DNA from: an uncultured Eudoraea sp.
Lineage (GTDB): Bacteria; Bacteroidota; Bacteroidia; Flavobacteriales; Flavobacteriaceae
Assembly: GCA_947258555.1 (NCBI GenBank)
Contig: CAMYJF010000046.1
Coordinates: 1,542-36,671 of the forward strand
DNA: 35,130 nucleotides
Direction: 5' to 3'
Below the pieces are notes generated by a model. That model ran no database searches and was not told the origin of the DNA. It worked only from the letters and a program-made list of their open reading frames with translations. The position numbers were made by a program, and so were the translations under genes. Within the stretch, counting starts at the first letter, position 1. Each line of letters begins with the position of its first letter. Positions 16,077 to 24,929 of this stretch are shown here, piece by piece.

Positions 16077-17963
16077 TTATTTGATCATACCGTAACTGCG
16101 AGTAATGAATTCTGTCAAAGCTTCGCCTTTTAACAAGCCTTTTGAGAGTCGGGCCAGATCCAGGGATTGATTGATCAATCGTTCTCGTTTCTTCGCTGTT
16201 CTGGTATTCAGGATCTCATTTACAAGTTCGTGATTTGTATTTATGACAAGGTTATACATCTCCGGCATTTGACCCATACCAAACATGCCTCCGCCTCCTG
16301 TCTGCTGCATTTCTTTCATTCTTCTCATAAATTCAGGTTCGGTAATAATAAATGGAGCCTCTTTACTATCCATAGGTTCGAGCTGCAGGACGAGTCCTTG
16401 TTCCCCGATCACTTCTTCCAGTTGCGTTTTCAACTTTTCGGTTTCTTCATCGGAAAGCTTGCTGATCTGGCTGTCTTCTTTTTGGATCAATTTATCCAAA
16501 TGGTCAGCATCTACACGGGCAAAAGTGAGGTTCTCATGGGATGACTCCAATTTCTGAACCAGGTGCGATATGATTGGCGAGTCCATCAGCAAGACTTCAT
16601 ATCCTTTGGCTTTAGCCGCTTCGATATAGCTGTGCTGGGCCTCTTTATCCGAAGCGTACAGTACGACCAGCTTGTCATTCTTATCTGTTTGATTAGCTGC
16701 GATCTTCTCTTTTAATTCATTCAGGGTGTAATAAGAGCCATCCACTGACGGGTACAATGCAAACTTTTCAGCTTTCTCGAAAAACTTGTCTTCGGTTAGC
16801 ATGCCGTATTCAATCACGATCTTAATATCATTCCATTTATTCTCAAAGTCTTCCCTGTCTTTTTTAAACAAAGAATTCAGCTTGTCAGCTACCTTCCGTG
16901 TGATATAGGAGGCTATCTTTTTAACGGCCCCGTCGGCTTGTAAATACGATCTCGACACATTTAATGGAATGTCGGGGGAATCAATAACGCCTCGGAGCAT
17001 GGTTAGGAATTCAGGAACAATGTTCTCCACATTGTCTGTAATAAAGACCTGGTTTTGGTACAATTGGATCCTGTCTTTTTGAATATTCAGATCCTGGGAA
17101 AGTTTTGGAAAATATAGGATACCTGTCAGGTTGAAAGGATAATCAACATTGAGGTGAATATTAAACAAAGGTTCCTCAAATTGCATGGGATATAACTCCT
17201 TGTAAAAGGCCTTATAGTCATCCTCTTTCAATTTGGCAGGTTTCTTAGTCCAAGCCGGAGTTGGATTATTGATAATATCATCTACCTCTTTAGTAGGCGC
17301 CGGGTCTTCCGGTTTGGCATCTTCTGGTTTGGGCAGCGCCTCTTTCCGGGTTCCGAATTTGATCGGAACAGGCATGAATTTATTGTATCTGTTAAGCAAT
17401 TCACGGATCCTGGAATCCTCCAAGAATTCCTTGGAATCATCAGCTATGTGCAAGATGATCTCAGTGCCCCTTTCTTCACGCTTGGATTTTTTCAAGGTGA
17501 ATTTTGGAGTGCCATCACAAGACCAATGCACGCCGGGCTCATCTTTGTGGCTCTTACTAAAGATCTCCACTTTATCGGCTACCATGAAGGACGAATAAAA
17601 GCCTAGCCCAAAATGACCAATAATACCTGAATCTTTATCAGCGTCTTTATACTTTTCCAAAAAATCCTCTGCACCCGAGAAGGCAATATCATTGATATAC
17701 TTTTTTATTTCAGACTCTGTCATCCCGATTCCCTGATCGAGGATATGGAGTTTCTTTCCTTTCTTGTCGATCTTGATCTCGATCATCGGGTCTCCGATAT
17801 CTTCTTTTATTTCGCCAACAGAAACCATGTGCTGTAGTTTTAGCGTGGCATCGGTTGCATTTGAGACAAGTTCCCTCAGAAAAATTTCATGATCTGAATA
17901 CAGGAATTTTTTAATGAGAGGAAATATATTTTCGACGGATACATTGATCTTACCGCTGGGCAT
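16077..17963 (-). CDS. htpG: Molecular chaperone HtpG (Hsp90)
   Basis: The 628-residue protein is full length for bacterial Hsp90. The N-terminal GHKL ATPase motifs are visible: ELVSNATDATLK, LDQGIGMTESEI and GIIGHFGLGFYSSFMVA. The middle-domain motif (SPDIPLNVSRSYLQ, with the catalytic arginine region) and a C-terminal dimerisation part follow. It carries a charged Pro/Glu/Asp-rich insert (EDAKPEDPAPTKEVDD) and a Gly/Met-rich stretch (GGGGMFGMGQMPEM). It assists protein folding in the cytoplasm. Upstream on its strand is a direct repeat TGTCAG-TT-TGTCAG, a possible heat-shock control site. Confidence 0.96.
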   Translation of the reverse strand: MPSGKINVSVENIFPLIKKFLYSDHEIFLRELVSNATDATLKLQHMVSVGEIKEDIGDPMIEIKIDKKGKKLHILDQGIGMTESEIKKYINDIAFSGAEDFLEKYKDADKDSGIIGHFGLGFYSSFMVADKVEIFSKSHKDEPGVHWSCDGTPKFTLKKSKREERGTEIILHIADDSKEFLEDSRIRELLNRYNKFMPVPIKFGTRKEALPKPEDAKPEDPAPTKEVDDIINNPTPAWTKKPAKLKEDDYKAFYKELYPMQFEEPLFNIHLNVDYPFNLTGILYFPKLSQDLNIQKDRIQLYQNQVFITDNVENIVPEFLTMLRGVIDSPDIPLNVSRSYLQADGAVKKIASYITRKVADKLNSLFKKDREDFENKWNDIKIVIEYGMLTEDKFFEKAEKFALYPSVDGSYYTLNELKEKIAANQTDKNDKLVVLYASDKEAQHSYIEAAKAKGYEVLLMDSPIISHLVQKLESSHENLTFARVDADHLDKLIQKEDSQISKLSDEETEKLKTQLEEVIGEQGLVLQLEPMDSKEAPFIITEPEFMRRMKEMQQTGGGGMFGMGQMPEMYNLVINTNHELVNEILNTRTAKKRERLINQSLDLARLSKGLLKGEALTEFITRSYGMIK

Positions 17964-18020
17964 AGTTTTAAATTTTTAGAGTTGCTTCCATAGGTCAAAA
18001 AAAATACCAAAATGATCAGG

Positions 18021-18034
18021 CTGACAAACTGACA
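18021..18034 (-). promoter_or_regulatory. Direct repeat upstream of htpG, possible heat-shock operator
   Basis: CTGACA-AA-CTGACA (TGTCAGTTTGTCAG on the htpG strand) lies about 60-70 bp before the htpG start. The arrangement of two identical hexamers suggests a regulator site or part of a promoter. I cannot name the regulator. Confidence 0.3.
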
Positions 18035-18109
18035 CAGATCTGGCAAAAGAGCCAAATTAAAATAATGTTAAAAATGTTTAATAAAATAGGATAAAAGTTA
18101 AACAATTAT

Positions 18110-18117
18110 TATATTTG
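18110..18117 (+). promoter_or_regulatory. TAnnTTTG -7 element for an unannotated transcript
   Basis: TATATTTG is an exact match to the Bacteroidota -7 consensus, with start of transcription expected near 18122-18125. No normal-sized gene starts downstream before the terminator at 18189. Confidence 0.5.
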
Positions 18118-18122
18118 GTATG

Positions 18123-18221
18123 AAATCTTGTTATGAAAAAGATTTTTTGGTTAGTTGTAACCAGTTAATGGTTAGTTAGATTGTAAGCGTGCCCTCGAAT
18201 CTATCGGGGGCATGTTGTTTT
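18123..18221 (+). ncRNA. Candidate small RNA or leader-peptide transcript between htpG and fabH
   Basis: A ~100-nt transcript is implied by the -7 element at 18110 and the terminator at 18189-18221. It contains a perfect 6-bp hairpin (TGGTTA 18148-18153 with TAACCA 18158-18163, loop GTTG). An 11-codon frame (18133-18168) reads MKKIFWLVVTS and overlaps this hairpin. It could be an independent small RNA, a tiny peptide gene or an attenuator in front of fabH. I do not recognise a known family. Confidence 0.35.
18189..18221 (+). terminator. Terminator in the htpG-fabH gap
   Basis: The stem GTGCCCTCGA pairs with TCGGGGGCAT (two G-T pairs) around a 5-nt loop, followed by GTTGTTTTG. Confidence 0.65.
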
Positions 18222-18359
18222 GTACCCTTTTGAAATAGAACCGGAGTTAGCCCGGCCATACCATCCTCAATCATTTTTTACCTATATTCGATTAAGAATA
18301 TTAGTGGATCTATTCCATTGTAAAATGTGGGTATAGGCGTACCCAAAATCCAAATATAT

Positions 18360-19367
18360 ATGTACAATTCAAGAATAGCAGGCTTGGGATATTACGTACC
18401 CGAAAAAGTGGTAACAAATGATGATCTGTCCAAACTAATGGATACAAGTGACGAGTGGATACAGGAACGTACCGGTATTAAGGAACGCAGGCATATAATT
18501 AAAGGGGAAGAGACTACTTCCAGCATGGGCGTAAAAGCTGCCAAAATGGCCATATCCAATGCCGGGCTTACTCCTAATGATATAGACTTTATAGTCTTTG
18601 CCACCCTTAGCCCCGATTATTATTTTCCCGGCCCCGGTGTTATGGTTCAGCGCGATCTGGAAATGAATACAGTGGGCGCAGTAGATATAAGGAATCAATG
18701 CTCTGGTTTTGTCTATGGCCTATCACTCGCAGATCAATATATCAAGAGTGGGATGTATAAGAATGTACTGGTCATTGGATCTGAAGTACATTCAACAGGA
18801 TTGGATATGACTACCAGAGGCCGGGATGTATCTGTGATCTTTGGAGATGGAGCCGGTTCTGTTGTTCTTACAAGGGAAGAAAACCTGGAAAAGGGTATTC
18901 TCTCATCCCATTTACATTCGGAAGGCCGGCATGCGGAAGAACTTTCAGTAATTGCCCCTGCAATGGGGACACGATGGGTAACAGAAATTATCGAAGAGAA
19001 CGATCCTGATGACACCTCCTATTTTCCATACATGAATGGGAAGTTCGTCTTTAAAAATGCAGTTGTACGGTTTTCAGAGGTTATCAAAGAAGGTCTGGAA
19101 AAAAACAAATTGGGTGTCGAGGATATCGATATGCTAATTCCGCATCAGGCCAATCTGAGAATAGCTCAATTCATACAAAAGAAATTCAGACTGTCCGATG
19201 ATCAGGTATATAACAACATTATGTACTATGGCAATACTACGGCAGCCTCTATACCCATTGCATTGGCAGAAGCCGTTGAAAAAGGAAAGGTCAATGATGG
19301 AGATCTCGTGATCCTTGCAGCCTTTGGTAGCGGCTTTACCTGGGGCAGCGTAGTCATCAGGTGGTAA
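18360..19367 (+). CDS. fabH: 3-oxoacyl-ACP synthase III (FabH-type ketosynthase)
   Basis: The 335-residue thiolase-fold enzyme condenses an acyl-CoA starter with malonyl-ACP to begin fatty-acid synthesis. The catalytic triad can be placed as C114 (DIRNQCSGFVYG), H262 (LIPHQANLRI) and N292 (YYGNTTAASIPIAL). DTSDEWIQERTGIKER and the C-terminal AAFGSGFTWGSVVIRW are typical. I chose the ATG at 18360; an upstream in-frame GTG (18327) would add 11 untypical residues. Because it stands apart from the plsX-fabD-fabG type cluster, it could be a secondary FabH homologue with a special starter. Confidence 0.88.
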   Translation: MYNSRIAGLGYYVPEKVVTNDDLSKLMDTSDEWIQERTGIKERRHIIKGEETTSSMGVKAAKMAISNAGLTPNDIDFIVFATLSPDYYFPGPGVMVQRDLEMNTVGAVDIRNQCSGFVYGLSLADQYIKSGMYKNVLVIGSEVHSTGLDMTTRGRDVSVIFGDGAGSVVLTREENLEKGILSSHLHSEGRHAEELSVIAPAMGTRWVTEIIEENDPDDTSYFPYMNGKFVFKNAVVRFSEVIKEGLEKNKLGVEDIDMLIPHQANLRIAQFIQKKFRLSDDQVYNNIMYYGNTTAASIPIALAEAVEKGKVNDGDLVILAAFGSGFTWGSVVIRW

Positions 19368-19389
19368 TCCTTTAGCCCGATCTTTACCC

Positions 19390-19932
19390 ATGGGAAAACG
19401 TATAAAAAAGCTAAGTCCGAGATTGATCTCCTTTATTGAGAAGCAACCCATTTTTTTTGTGGCAACTGCCATGAAGGAAGGCCGGATAAATCTATCACCT
19501 AAGGGCCTAGATTCATTAAAGGTGCTATCCGAAAAACAAGTTCTGTGGTTGAATCTCACGGGTAGTGGAAATGAAACGGCGACCCACTTGCGGTTTCAAA
19601 ATAGAATGACACTTATGTTTTGCGCCTTTGAAGGCAAGCCCATGATCCTCAGACTTTATGGCACAGCTAAAACATACCATGAACGAGATGCCGACTGGAA
19701 GGTTTTGCAAACTCATTTCCCTAAATCTGTTGGGAACAGGCAATTGATTGTGATGGATATTGACCTGGTACAGACCAGCTGTGGATTTGGAATTCCCTTT
19801 ATGGAATACAAAGGGGAACGGGATCTACTCGGTCCATGGGCAGCTGAAAAAGGCAAGGAGGGACTTGAGAAGTACTGGGAAGAAAAAAATGTCACGAGTC
19901 TCGATGGCCACCCAACTGGGATCTTTAAATAA
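19390..19932 (+). CDS. Pyridoxamine 5'-phosphate oxidase-fold family protein
   Basis: The 180-residue protein has the split-barrel flavin-binding fold: IEKQPIFFVATAMKEGRINLSPKGLDSLKVL, then LNLTGSGNETATHLRFQNRMTLMFCAFEGKPMILRLYGTA. It belongs to the general PNPOx-like group rather than to true PdxH. The C-terminal part (TSCGFGIPFMEYKGERD) is typical of a subgroup common in bacteria. The substrate is unknown. It lies 22 bp after fabH and is likely co-transcribed; a terminator follows it. Confidence 0.85.
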   Translation: MGKRIKKLSPRLISFIEKQPIFFVATAMKEGRINLSPKGLDSLKVLSEKQVLWLNLTGSGNETATHLRFQNRMTLMFCAFEGKPMILRLYGTAKTYHERDADWKVLQTHFPKSVGNRQLIVMDIDLVQTSCGFGIPFMEYKGERDLLGPWAAEKGKEGLEKYWEEKNVTSLDGHPTGIFK

Positions 19933-19964
19933 TAGCTGTAGTAACAGCAAATCAGTGTAACATA

Positions 19965-19995
19965 AAACCCCGGCAAAGTTGCCGGGGTTTCGTTT
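19965..19995 (+). terminator. Terminator after the PNPOx-fold gene
   Basis: AAACCCCGGCAA pairs with TTGCCGGGGTTT around a two-base loop (the innermost pairs probably open), followed by CGTTT. It closes the fabH-PNPOx transcript. Confidence 0.85.
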
Positions 19996-20139
19996 ATTGA
20001 TAAGCTATACTAAACACTAACCATTAACTATAAAAAAATATAGCATTACCAATTTCTTAATCGCTATTTTGTATTCAAAGGACGAGATTAATTTTAATTT
20101 CATGCCTGCACTTAACAGTAATTAACAGCACATTTGTGT

Positions 20140-20499
20140 ATGAAATCAACACTCGTCTTTGGCGCTTCCCTTAAACCACATCGAATCAGCCATCAGGTTG
20201 TAATCAAATTACAATCAAAGCAAATTAAAACCAGTGCATTTGGGGTTCAGGAAGGTCATATAGACGAGGTACAAGTTATAACCAATTTGAATAAATTACA
20301 AAGCGTCCATACAATCAGTTTATATATTTCACGGCCAAATCAAGCCGAATATTTTGATCAGATTCTATCCCTGGAACCACATCGCGTCATATTTAATCCG
20401 GGTACTGAAAACCCTGAATTTTATAAACTGCTCAGGGCTAATGATATAGAAGTGGAAATTGGATGTACTTTGACAATGCTTGCTTTAGATTTGTATTAG
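20140..20499 (+). CDS. CoA-binding (Rossmann-fold) protein
   Basis: The 119-residue protein from the ATG at 20140 begins KSTLVFGASLKPHRISHQVV, a diverged GAS..P.R dinucleotide/CoA-binding start of the CoA_binding_2 family. It continues with QVITNLNKLQSVHTISLYISRPNQAEYFDQILSLEPHRVIFNPGTENPEF, where the PGTEN-type motif is characteristic. Such proteins are small, free-standing CoA or nucleotide binders of unclear role. An upstream TTG in frame is less likely. The gene is single and converges with the symporter gene. Confidence 0.8.
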   Translation: MKSTLVFGASLKPHRISHQVVIKLQSKQIKTSAFGVQEGHIDEVQVITNLNKLQSVHTISLYISRPNQAEYFDQILSLEPHRVIFNPGTENPEFYKLLRANDIEVEIGCTLTMLALDLY

Positions 20500-20557
20500 G
20501 AAAGAATGAGTGATAGCCTCTAAAATGGATATTTGAGAAAACAGTATTTTCAGTAAA

Positions 20558-22030
20558 TTATTTGGTAATTGTTTTCTTTTCCTTCAATATCCACAAACCT
20601 ATGAAAGTCAAAAGTCCGTTAAACGGTAACAATTCATAGCCAACCTGATATCCCCCAAGTGATTCTGCCGGGATATTTCCGAGAATATAGATAATACTCA
20701 CACATAGGACAGCAACGATCCAGACATAGCGATCTTTGATCTGGTAATTCGTAAAAATGCCAAAGGCAAACAGGCCTAGTAAAGGCCCATACGTATATGT
20801 GGCGACGGTTAGCAATCCATCAATGACATTACTGTTTAATACATATTTAAAAACTATCACCACTATTACCAATACAACGCTCATCCACACATGGGTTTTC
20901 TTGCGGATCTTCTTTTGATCAGCTGCTGGTTTCTTTTCAATCCCAAGAAAATCAACACAAAAAGAAGTTGTGAGCGACGTTAAGGCACTATCTGCACTGC
21001 TATAGGCAGCCGCGATCAATCCGAGTAAGAATGTGACCCCTACCCAGATGCCCAGATCACTATTTAAGGCGATCTCAGGGAATAACAGATCAGATTTTGG
21101 CGACCCATCCATTAGAGGAATGGCAATATTTTCCTTGGCGGCGTAGATGAATAACAAGGCGCCCAGCAAGACAAATAAAAAGGTAACGATGACGAGCACG
21201 ATACTAAATGTCACCATATTTTTCTGTGCATCCCCAATATTCTTGCAAGTCAGGTTTTTTTGCATCATATCCTGGTCTAGACCCGTCATACAAATGGTAA
21301 TGAACATCCCGCCTACAAATGATTTTATAAAATGATTCCTGGCTTGAAAGCTATCCGTAACTAAAAACTTACTATAGGATTTTAGCTCTTCCGAGGCAAG
21401 GAACTCTCCAAAAGTCCAATCCAAACGGTCATTGATAAAAAAGATGCAGAGTAGTACGGCCAGGATCATAAACAGTGTCTGTAAGGTGTCTGTCCAGACA
21501 ATGGTCTTGATCCCACCTCTATAAGTATAGATCCAGATCAAAAGGATGGAAAGGATAACCGTAATCTCGAAGGGGACGTTCCAGGCATCAAATACAAATT
21601 GCTGCAAGACAATGGCTACCAAAAAAAGCCTGAAGGCAGCTCCCAGTACCCTGGAGATAAAAAAGGAAACAGCGCCCACCTTATAACTCGTAGGGCCGAA
21701 GCGGGTATTCAGGTATTCATATATTGATGTTACATTAAGTCGGTAATAGAGGGGCAGCAAAAGATAAGCCACTACGAAATAGCCCACGAGGTAGCCCAGG
21801 ACCACTTGCATATAGCTAAACTGTGAATCTTCTACCCATCCCGGAACGGAAATAAAAGTAACCCCGGACAAGGAGGCCCCCACCATACCAAATGCGACCA
21901 CGAACCAGGGTGATTTTTTCCCGGCCTGAAAGAAATCTACATTAGAATCATTCTTCCCTGTCAGATAGGATATCAACATTAAAACGCCAAAATAAAGCGC
22001 GATTATAAGGAGAATAAGGGTTGCAGACAT
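20558..22030 (-). CDS. Sodium:solute symporter (SSS family)
   Basis: The 490-residue membrane protein has about 13 hydrophobic segments and the SSS core motif ([20 protein letters not shown] ... [17 protein letters not shown]). The sodium-site region [24 protein letters not shown] contains the conserved paired serines. It imports a small solute with sodium; the substrate (sugar, amino acid, urea or other) cannot be read from the sequence. It is divergent from recR, with a 57-bp gap holding the recR promoter. Confidence 0.92.
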   Translation of the reverse strand: MSATLILLIIALYFGVLMLISYLTGKNDSNVDFFQAGKKSPWFVVAFGMVGASLSGVTFISVPGWVEDSQFSYMQVVLGYLVGYFVVAYLLLPLYYRLNVTSIYEYLNTRFGPTSYKVGAVSFFISRVLGAAFRLFLVAIVLQQFVFDAWNVPFEITVILSILLIWIYTYRGGIKTIVWTDTLQTLFMILAVLLCIFFINDRLDWTFGEFLASEELKSYSKFLVTDSFQARNHFIKSFVGGMFITICMTGLDQDMMQKNLTCKNIGDAQKNMVTFSIVLVIVTFLFVLLGALLFIYAAKENIAIPLMDGSPKSDLLFPEIALNSDLGIWVGVTFLLGLIAAAYSSADSALTSLTTSFCVDFLGIEKKPAADQKKIRKKTHVWMSVVLVIVVIVFKYVLNSNVIDGLLTVATYTYGPLLGLFAFGIFTNYQIKDRYVWIVAVLCVSIIYILGNIPAESLGGYQVGYELLPFNGLLTFIGLWILKEKKTITK

Positions 22031-22074
22031 AGGAAGAAAATTGCGCCCAAAGTACGAAAACTTAAATTATGATG

Positions 22075-22082
22075 TACTTTTG
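22075..22082 (+). promoter_or_regulatory. Promoter -7 element of recR
   Basis: TACTTTTG matches TAnnTTTG exactly and ends only 5 nt before the recR ATG, leaving almost no leader. A -33 TTG at the usual distance is not obvious. Confidence 0.5.
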
Positions 22083-22087
22083 CTTTT

Positions 22088-22711
22088 ATGGAATTTTCGT
22101 CCAAATTACTGGAGAATGCAGTCTATGAAATGTCTCAATTACCGGGAATAGGTAAGCGTTCTGCACTGCGACTCGTATTACATTTATTAAAGCAACCGGA
22201 AGCCCAGACCTCCAGGCTTTCTGAAGCGCTCAGTGAACTCCGAAGTCAGATTAAGTTTTGCAAGAATTGTCATAATATTTCGGATGTTGAACTCTGTGAA
22301 ATTTGTGCTAATCCCGCGCGCGACATAAGCGTAATCTGCGTTGTTGAGGATATTCGCGATGTCATGGCCATAGAAAACACAGGCCAGTTCAAAGGATTGT
22401 ATCATGTCCTTGGAGGGAAGATCTCTCCTGTAGAAGGTATCGGCCCGCAGCATCTCACGATAGACTCCTTACTGGAAAAAGTGAGAACCGGGAGCATCCG
22501 CGAATTGATCTTTGCTTTGAGCGCTACCATGGAAGGGGATACTACAAATTTCTACATGTATAAAAAGTTGCAGGATGAAGACATCACCACATCTACGCTG
22601 GCGCGTGGTGTTCCTGTTGGGGATGAACTGGAATATGCAGATGAAGTCACTTTAGGCAGGAGCATTCTGAATAGGATCCCCTTCGAAAATTCGTTAAAAG
22701 CAAACTCGTAA
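22088..22711 (+). CDS. recR: Recombination mediator protein RecR
   Basis: The 207-residue protein is of normal length. The helix-hairpin-helix ([17 protein letters not shown]), four-cysteine zinc finger (CKNCHN...CEIC), Toprim domain ([41 protein letters not shown]) and C-terminal Walker-B-like part ([26 protein letters not shown]) are all present. It works with RecO and RecF to load RecA on gapped DNA. The ATG at 22088 fits the family start ([11 protein letters not shown]). Confidence 0.96.
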   Translation: MEFSSKLLENAVYEMSQLPGIGKRSALRLVLHLLKQPEAQTSRLSEALSELRSQIKFCKNCHNISDVELCEICANPARDISVICVVEDIRDVMAIENTGQFKGLYHVLGGKISPVEGIGPQHLTIDSLLEKVRTGSIRELIFALSATMEGDTTNFYMYKKLQDEDITTSTLARGVPVGDELEYADEVTLGRSILNRIPFENSLKANS

Positions 22712-22752
22712 AAAGGGCAGTTCTTTGGGAGGTCAAGGCTACTAAATTTTAG

Positions 22753-22760
22753 TACTTTTG
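22753..22760 (+). promoter_or_regulatory. Promoter -7 element of the E2 acyltransferase gene
   Basis: TACTTTTG is an exact TAnnTTTG match, 31 nt before the ATG at 22792. Confidence 0.55.
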
Positions 22761-22791
22761 CAAGGTATTTAGAAACCCACTTTTTGATCAT

Positions 22792-24127
22792 ATGTCAAAA
22801 TTTGAATTGAAATTGCCCCAAATGGGCGAAAGTATAGCCGAAGCGACGCTCACTGCCTGGTTAATAGAAGTTGGAGATACTATTGAATTAGATGAGGCTG
22901 TCTTTGAGATAGCCACAGATAAAGTAGATTCAGAAGTTCCAAGCGAGGTCGAAGGGGTATTGCTGGAAAAGTTATTCAAAGTGGATGATGTCATTAAGGT
23001 GGGCCAGACGGTTGCCATAATACAAACTAAAGGAGGGGAGGAGCCTGTATCCGCCCCTGAGCCTGAAGTAGAGGCAGCTGTGGAAGAGGAAACTAAAAAA
23101 GTAGTCGAGGAAGTAGAAAAAACAGTAGTGGCGGCCAAGGAAACCACTGCCTCAATTCCTGCAGCCGCTTCAAGTTCTACGGCCAGGTTTTATTCGCCTT
23201 TGGTACGAAATATTGCCCAAAAAGAAGGGATATCGATGACTGAACTTGATGCCATTATCGGATCGGGCAAAGAAGGAAGGGTGACTAAGAATGATATTAT
23301 GGCCTATTTGAGCAATGGACGCTCAAAAACAGTCAAAGAAAGTACACCCGAACCGGCACCCGCTCCTGTTCAGACACAACCGCTTACTCCCACACCAGAA
23401 CCAGTTCCGGAAGTGATACCTCCTCCTGCACCTAAAACACAGCTGCCTACTTCTCCTATCCTCGGAGCAAAGGATGAAATAATCCCTATGACCCGTATGG
23501 GGAAATTGATCGCAGAGCACATGTCGCACTCGATTACTACTTCTGCTCATGTTGGTAAAGGCTTCTTTTGAGAAAAGGGAAGGGGAGAAGCTGACATTCA
23601 CCCCGATATTTATGGAAGCCGTTGCCAGAGCACTGAAACAACATCCCATGATGAACATTTCTGTCGATGGCGATAACGTGATCGTCAAGAAAAATATAAA
23701 CATTGGGATGGCTGTAGCCCTGGCAGATGGCAATTTGATCGTGCCAGTTATTAAAAATGCAGACCTACTGAATTTGGTAGGGATGACCAAAGTGATCAAT
23801 GATCTGGCCAACCGTTCACGTAACAATGCACTGAAACCAGAAGAAATTCAGGATGGCACGTACACGGTAACCAATGTAGGCTCTTTTGGCAGTATTATGG
23901 GCACCCCTATCATTAACCAGCCTCAGGTAGGTATCCTGGCTTTGGGCGCTATACGGAAAGTGCCAGCTGTGATAGAAACCCCGGATGGAGATTATATAGG
24001 CGTGCGACATAAAATGTTCTTATCCCATAGCTATGATCATCGTATAGTGAATGGTGCTCTTGGGGGAGCATTTGTTAAGACCGTTGCCGATATCCTGGAG
24101 AACTGGGATCTCAACAGAGAAATATAA
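22792..24127 (+). pseudogene. 2-oxoacid dehydrogenase E2 (dihydrolipoamide acyltransferase), frameshifted by an internal deletion
   Basis: The first frame (22792-23571) has a lipoyl domain with lipoyl Lys44 (EIATDKVDSEVPSEVEG), a Pro/Ala/Glu-rich linker, a peripheral-subunit-binding domain (about residues 132-175) and the start of the catalytic domain, stopping after SITTSAHV. The catalytic domain resumes in another frame at about 23552 (KASFEKREGEKLTFTPIFMEAVARAL) and runs to 24127 with the active-site motif SHSYDHRIVNGALGG. The conserved ~17 residues between HV and KASFEKREG (normally an EVDVT..VKWR strand and helix) are missing. This implies a deletion of about 50 bp near 23551-23557 that also shifts the frame. 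It is the branched-chain/2-oxoglutarate type by sequence; a sequencing or assembly error is the alternative. Confidence 0.85.
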
Positions 24128-24152
24128 AAAGTCGCCACTCAGTTACCTAGCT

Positions 24153-24929
24153 ATGGAATTAAACCTTTCTAAACCTATTTGTTTCTTTGATCTTGAAACG
24201 ACCGGTACGAATGTCGTTTCGGATCGGATTGTAGAGATCGCCATCCTCAAAATACATCCTAACGGAAGTAAGGAAGAACGCAGCTGGTATGTAAACCCTG
24301 AGATGACCATTCCGGAAGAAACTATTGCCATACATGGTATCACGAATGAAAAAGTAGCTGATTCCCCTACCTTCAAGCAGATCGCCAAAGAAATTTACGC
24401 CATGATCCGGGATAGCGACCTTGGTGGTTTTAACCTGGATAGATTTGATATTCCGCTGCTGGCAGAGGAAATGCTTCGGGCAGAGATTGATTTTGATATG
24501 AAGCACATGAATTCCGTAGATGTTCAAACCATTTTTCATAAAATGGAAAAACGAACCCTGGAGGCTGCTTTTAAATTCTATTGTGACAAGGATCTGACAA
24601 ATGCGCACAGCGCCTCAGCGGATACGACAGCGACCTATGAAGTATTAAAAGCTCAATTAGACCGATATCCGGAATTAGAAAATTCAATGAAAAGCTTATC
24701 TGAATTTTCTCAAAGAAAGCGAACGGCAGATTTCGCCGGTTTTATCTTATTTGATGAAAATGGAGAAGAGGTTTTCTCATTTGGAAAACACAAGGGTAAA
24801 AGGGTGGTCGATATTCTGGAAAAAGAACCGGGTTACTTTGGTTGGATACTCAATGCAGAATTCCCACGCTACACAAAAAAAGTGCTCACACAGATCAAAT
24901 TACGCGGACTTAATTCAAAACTCAATTGA
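24153..24929 (+). CDS. DnaQ-like DEDDh 3'-5' exonuclease
   Basis: The 258-residue protein has all exonuclease motifs: D13 and E15 (FFDLETTGT), the D99 region (GGFNLDRFDIPLL), and H152 and D157 (AHSASADTTATYEV). A C-terminal ~50-residue module (FSFGKHKGKRVVDILEKEPGYFGWILNAEFP) resembles the extra domain of ExoX-type nucleases. It is likely a proofreading or repair exonuclease rather than the replicative epsilon subunit. I chose the ATG at 24153; the frame is open further upstream over the end of the E2 gene. Its stop overlaps the next start by one base. Confidence 0.9.
   Translation: MELNLSKPICFFDLETTGTNVVSDRIVEIAILKIHPNGSKEERSWYVNPEMTIPEETIAIHGITNEKVADSPTFKQIAKEIYAMIRDSDLGGFNLDRFDIPLLAEEMLRAEIDFDMKHMNSVDVQTIFHKMEKRTLEAAFKFYCDKDLTNAHSASADTTATYEVLKAQLDRYPELENSMKSLSEFSQRKRTADFAGFILFDENGEEVFSFGKHKGKRVVDILEKEPGYFGWILNAEFPRYTKKVLTQIKLRGLNSKLN

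Larger units (their letters stand above)
17964..18359. other. 396-bp AT-rich intergenic region between divergent htpG and fabH
   Basis: It holds, from left to right, the htpG promoter area with a CTGACA direct repeat, an AT-rich stretch, an exact TAnnTTTG promoter element at 18110, a short hairpin, a terminator near 18189-18221, and then about 130 bp of leader in front of fabH with no clear promoter. Confidence 0.7.

Noticed and set aside
23540-23580. Programmed ribosomal frameshift in the E2 gene
   Set aside because: A frameshift could join the frames but would not supply the missing conserved ~17 residues, and no slippery heptamer was seen.
24051-24152. Longer N-terminus for the exonuclease
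   Set aside because: It would be coded over the end of the E2 gene, and the ATG at 24153 gives the normal family start just before the DxE motif.
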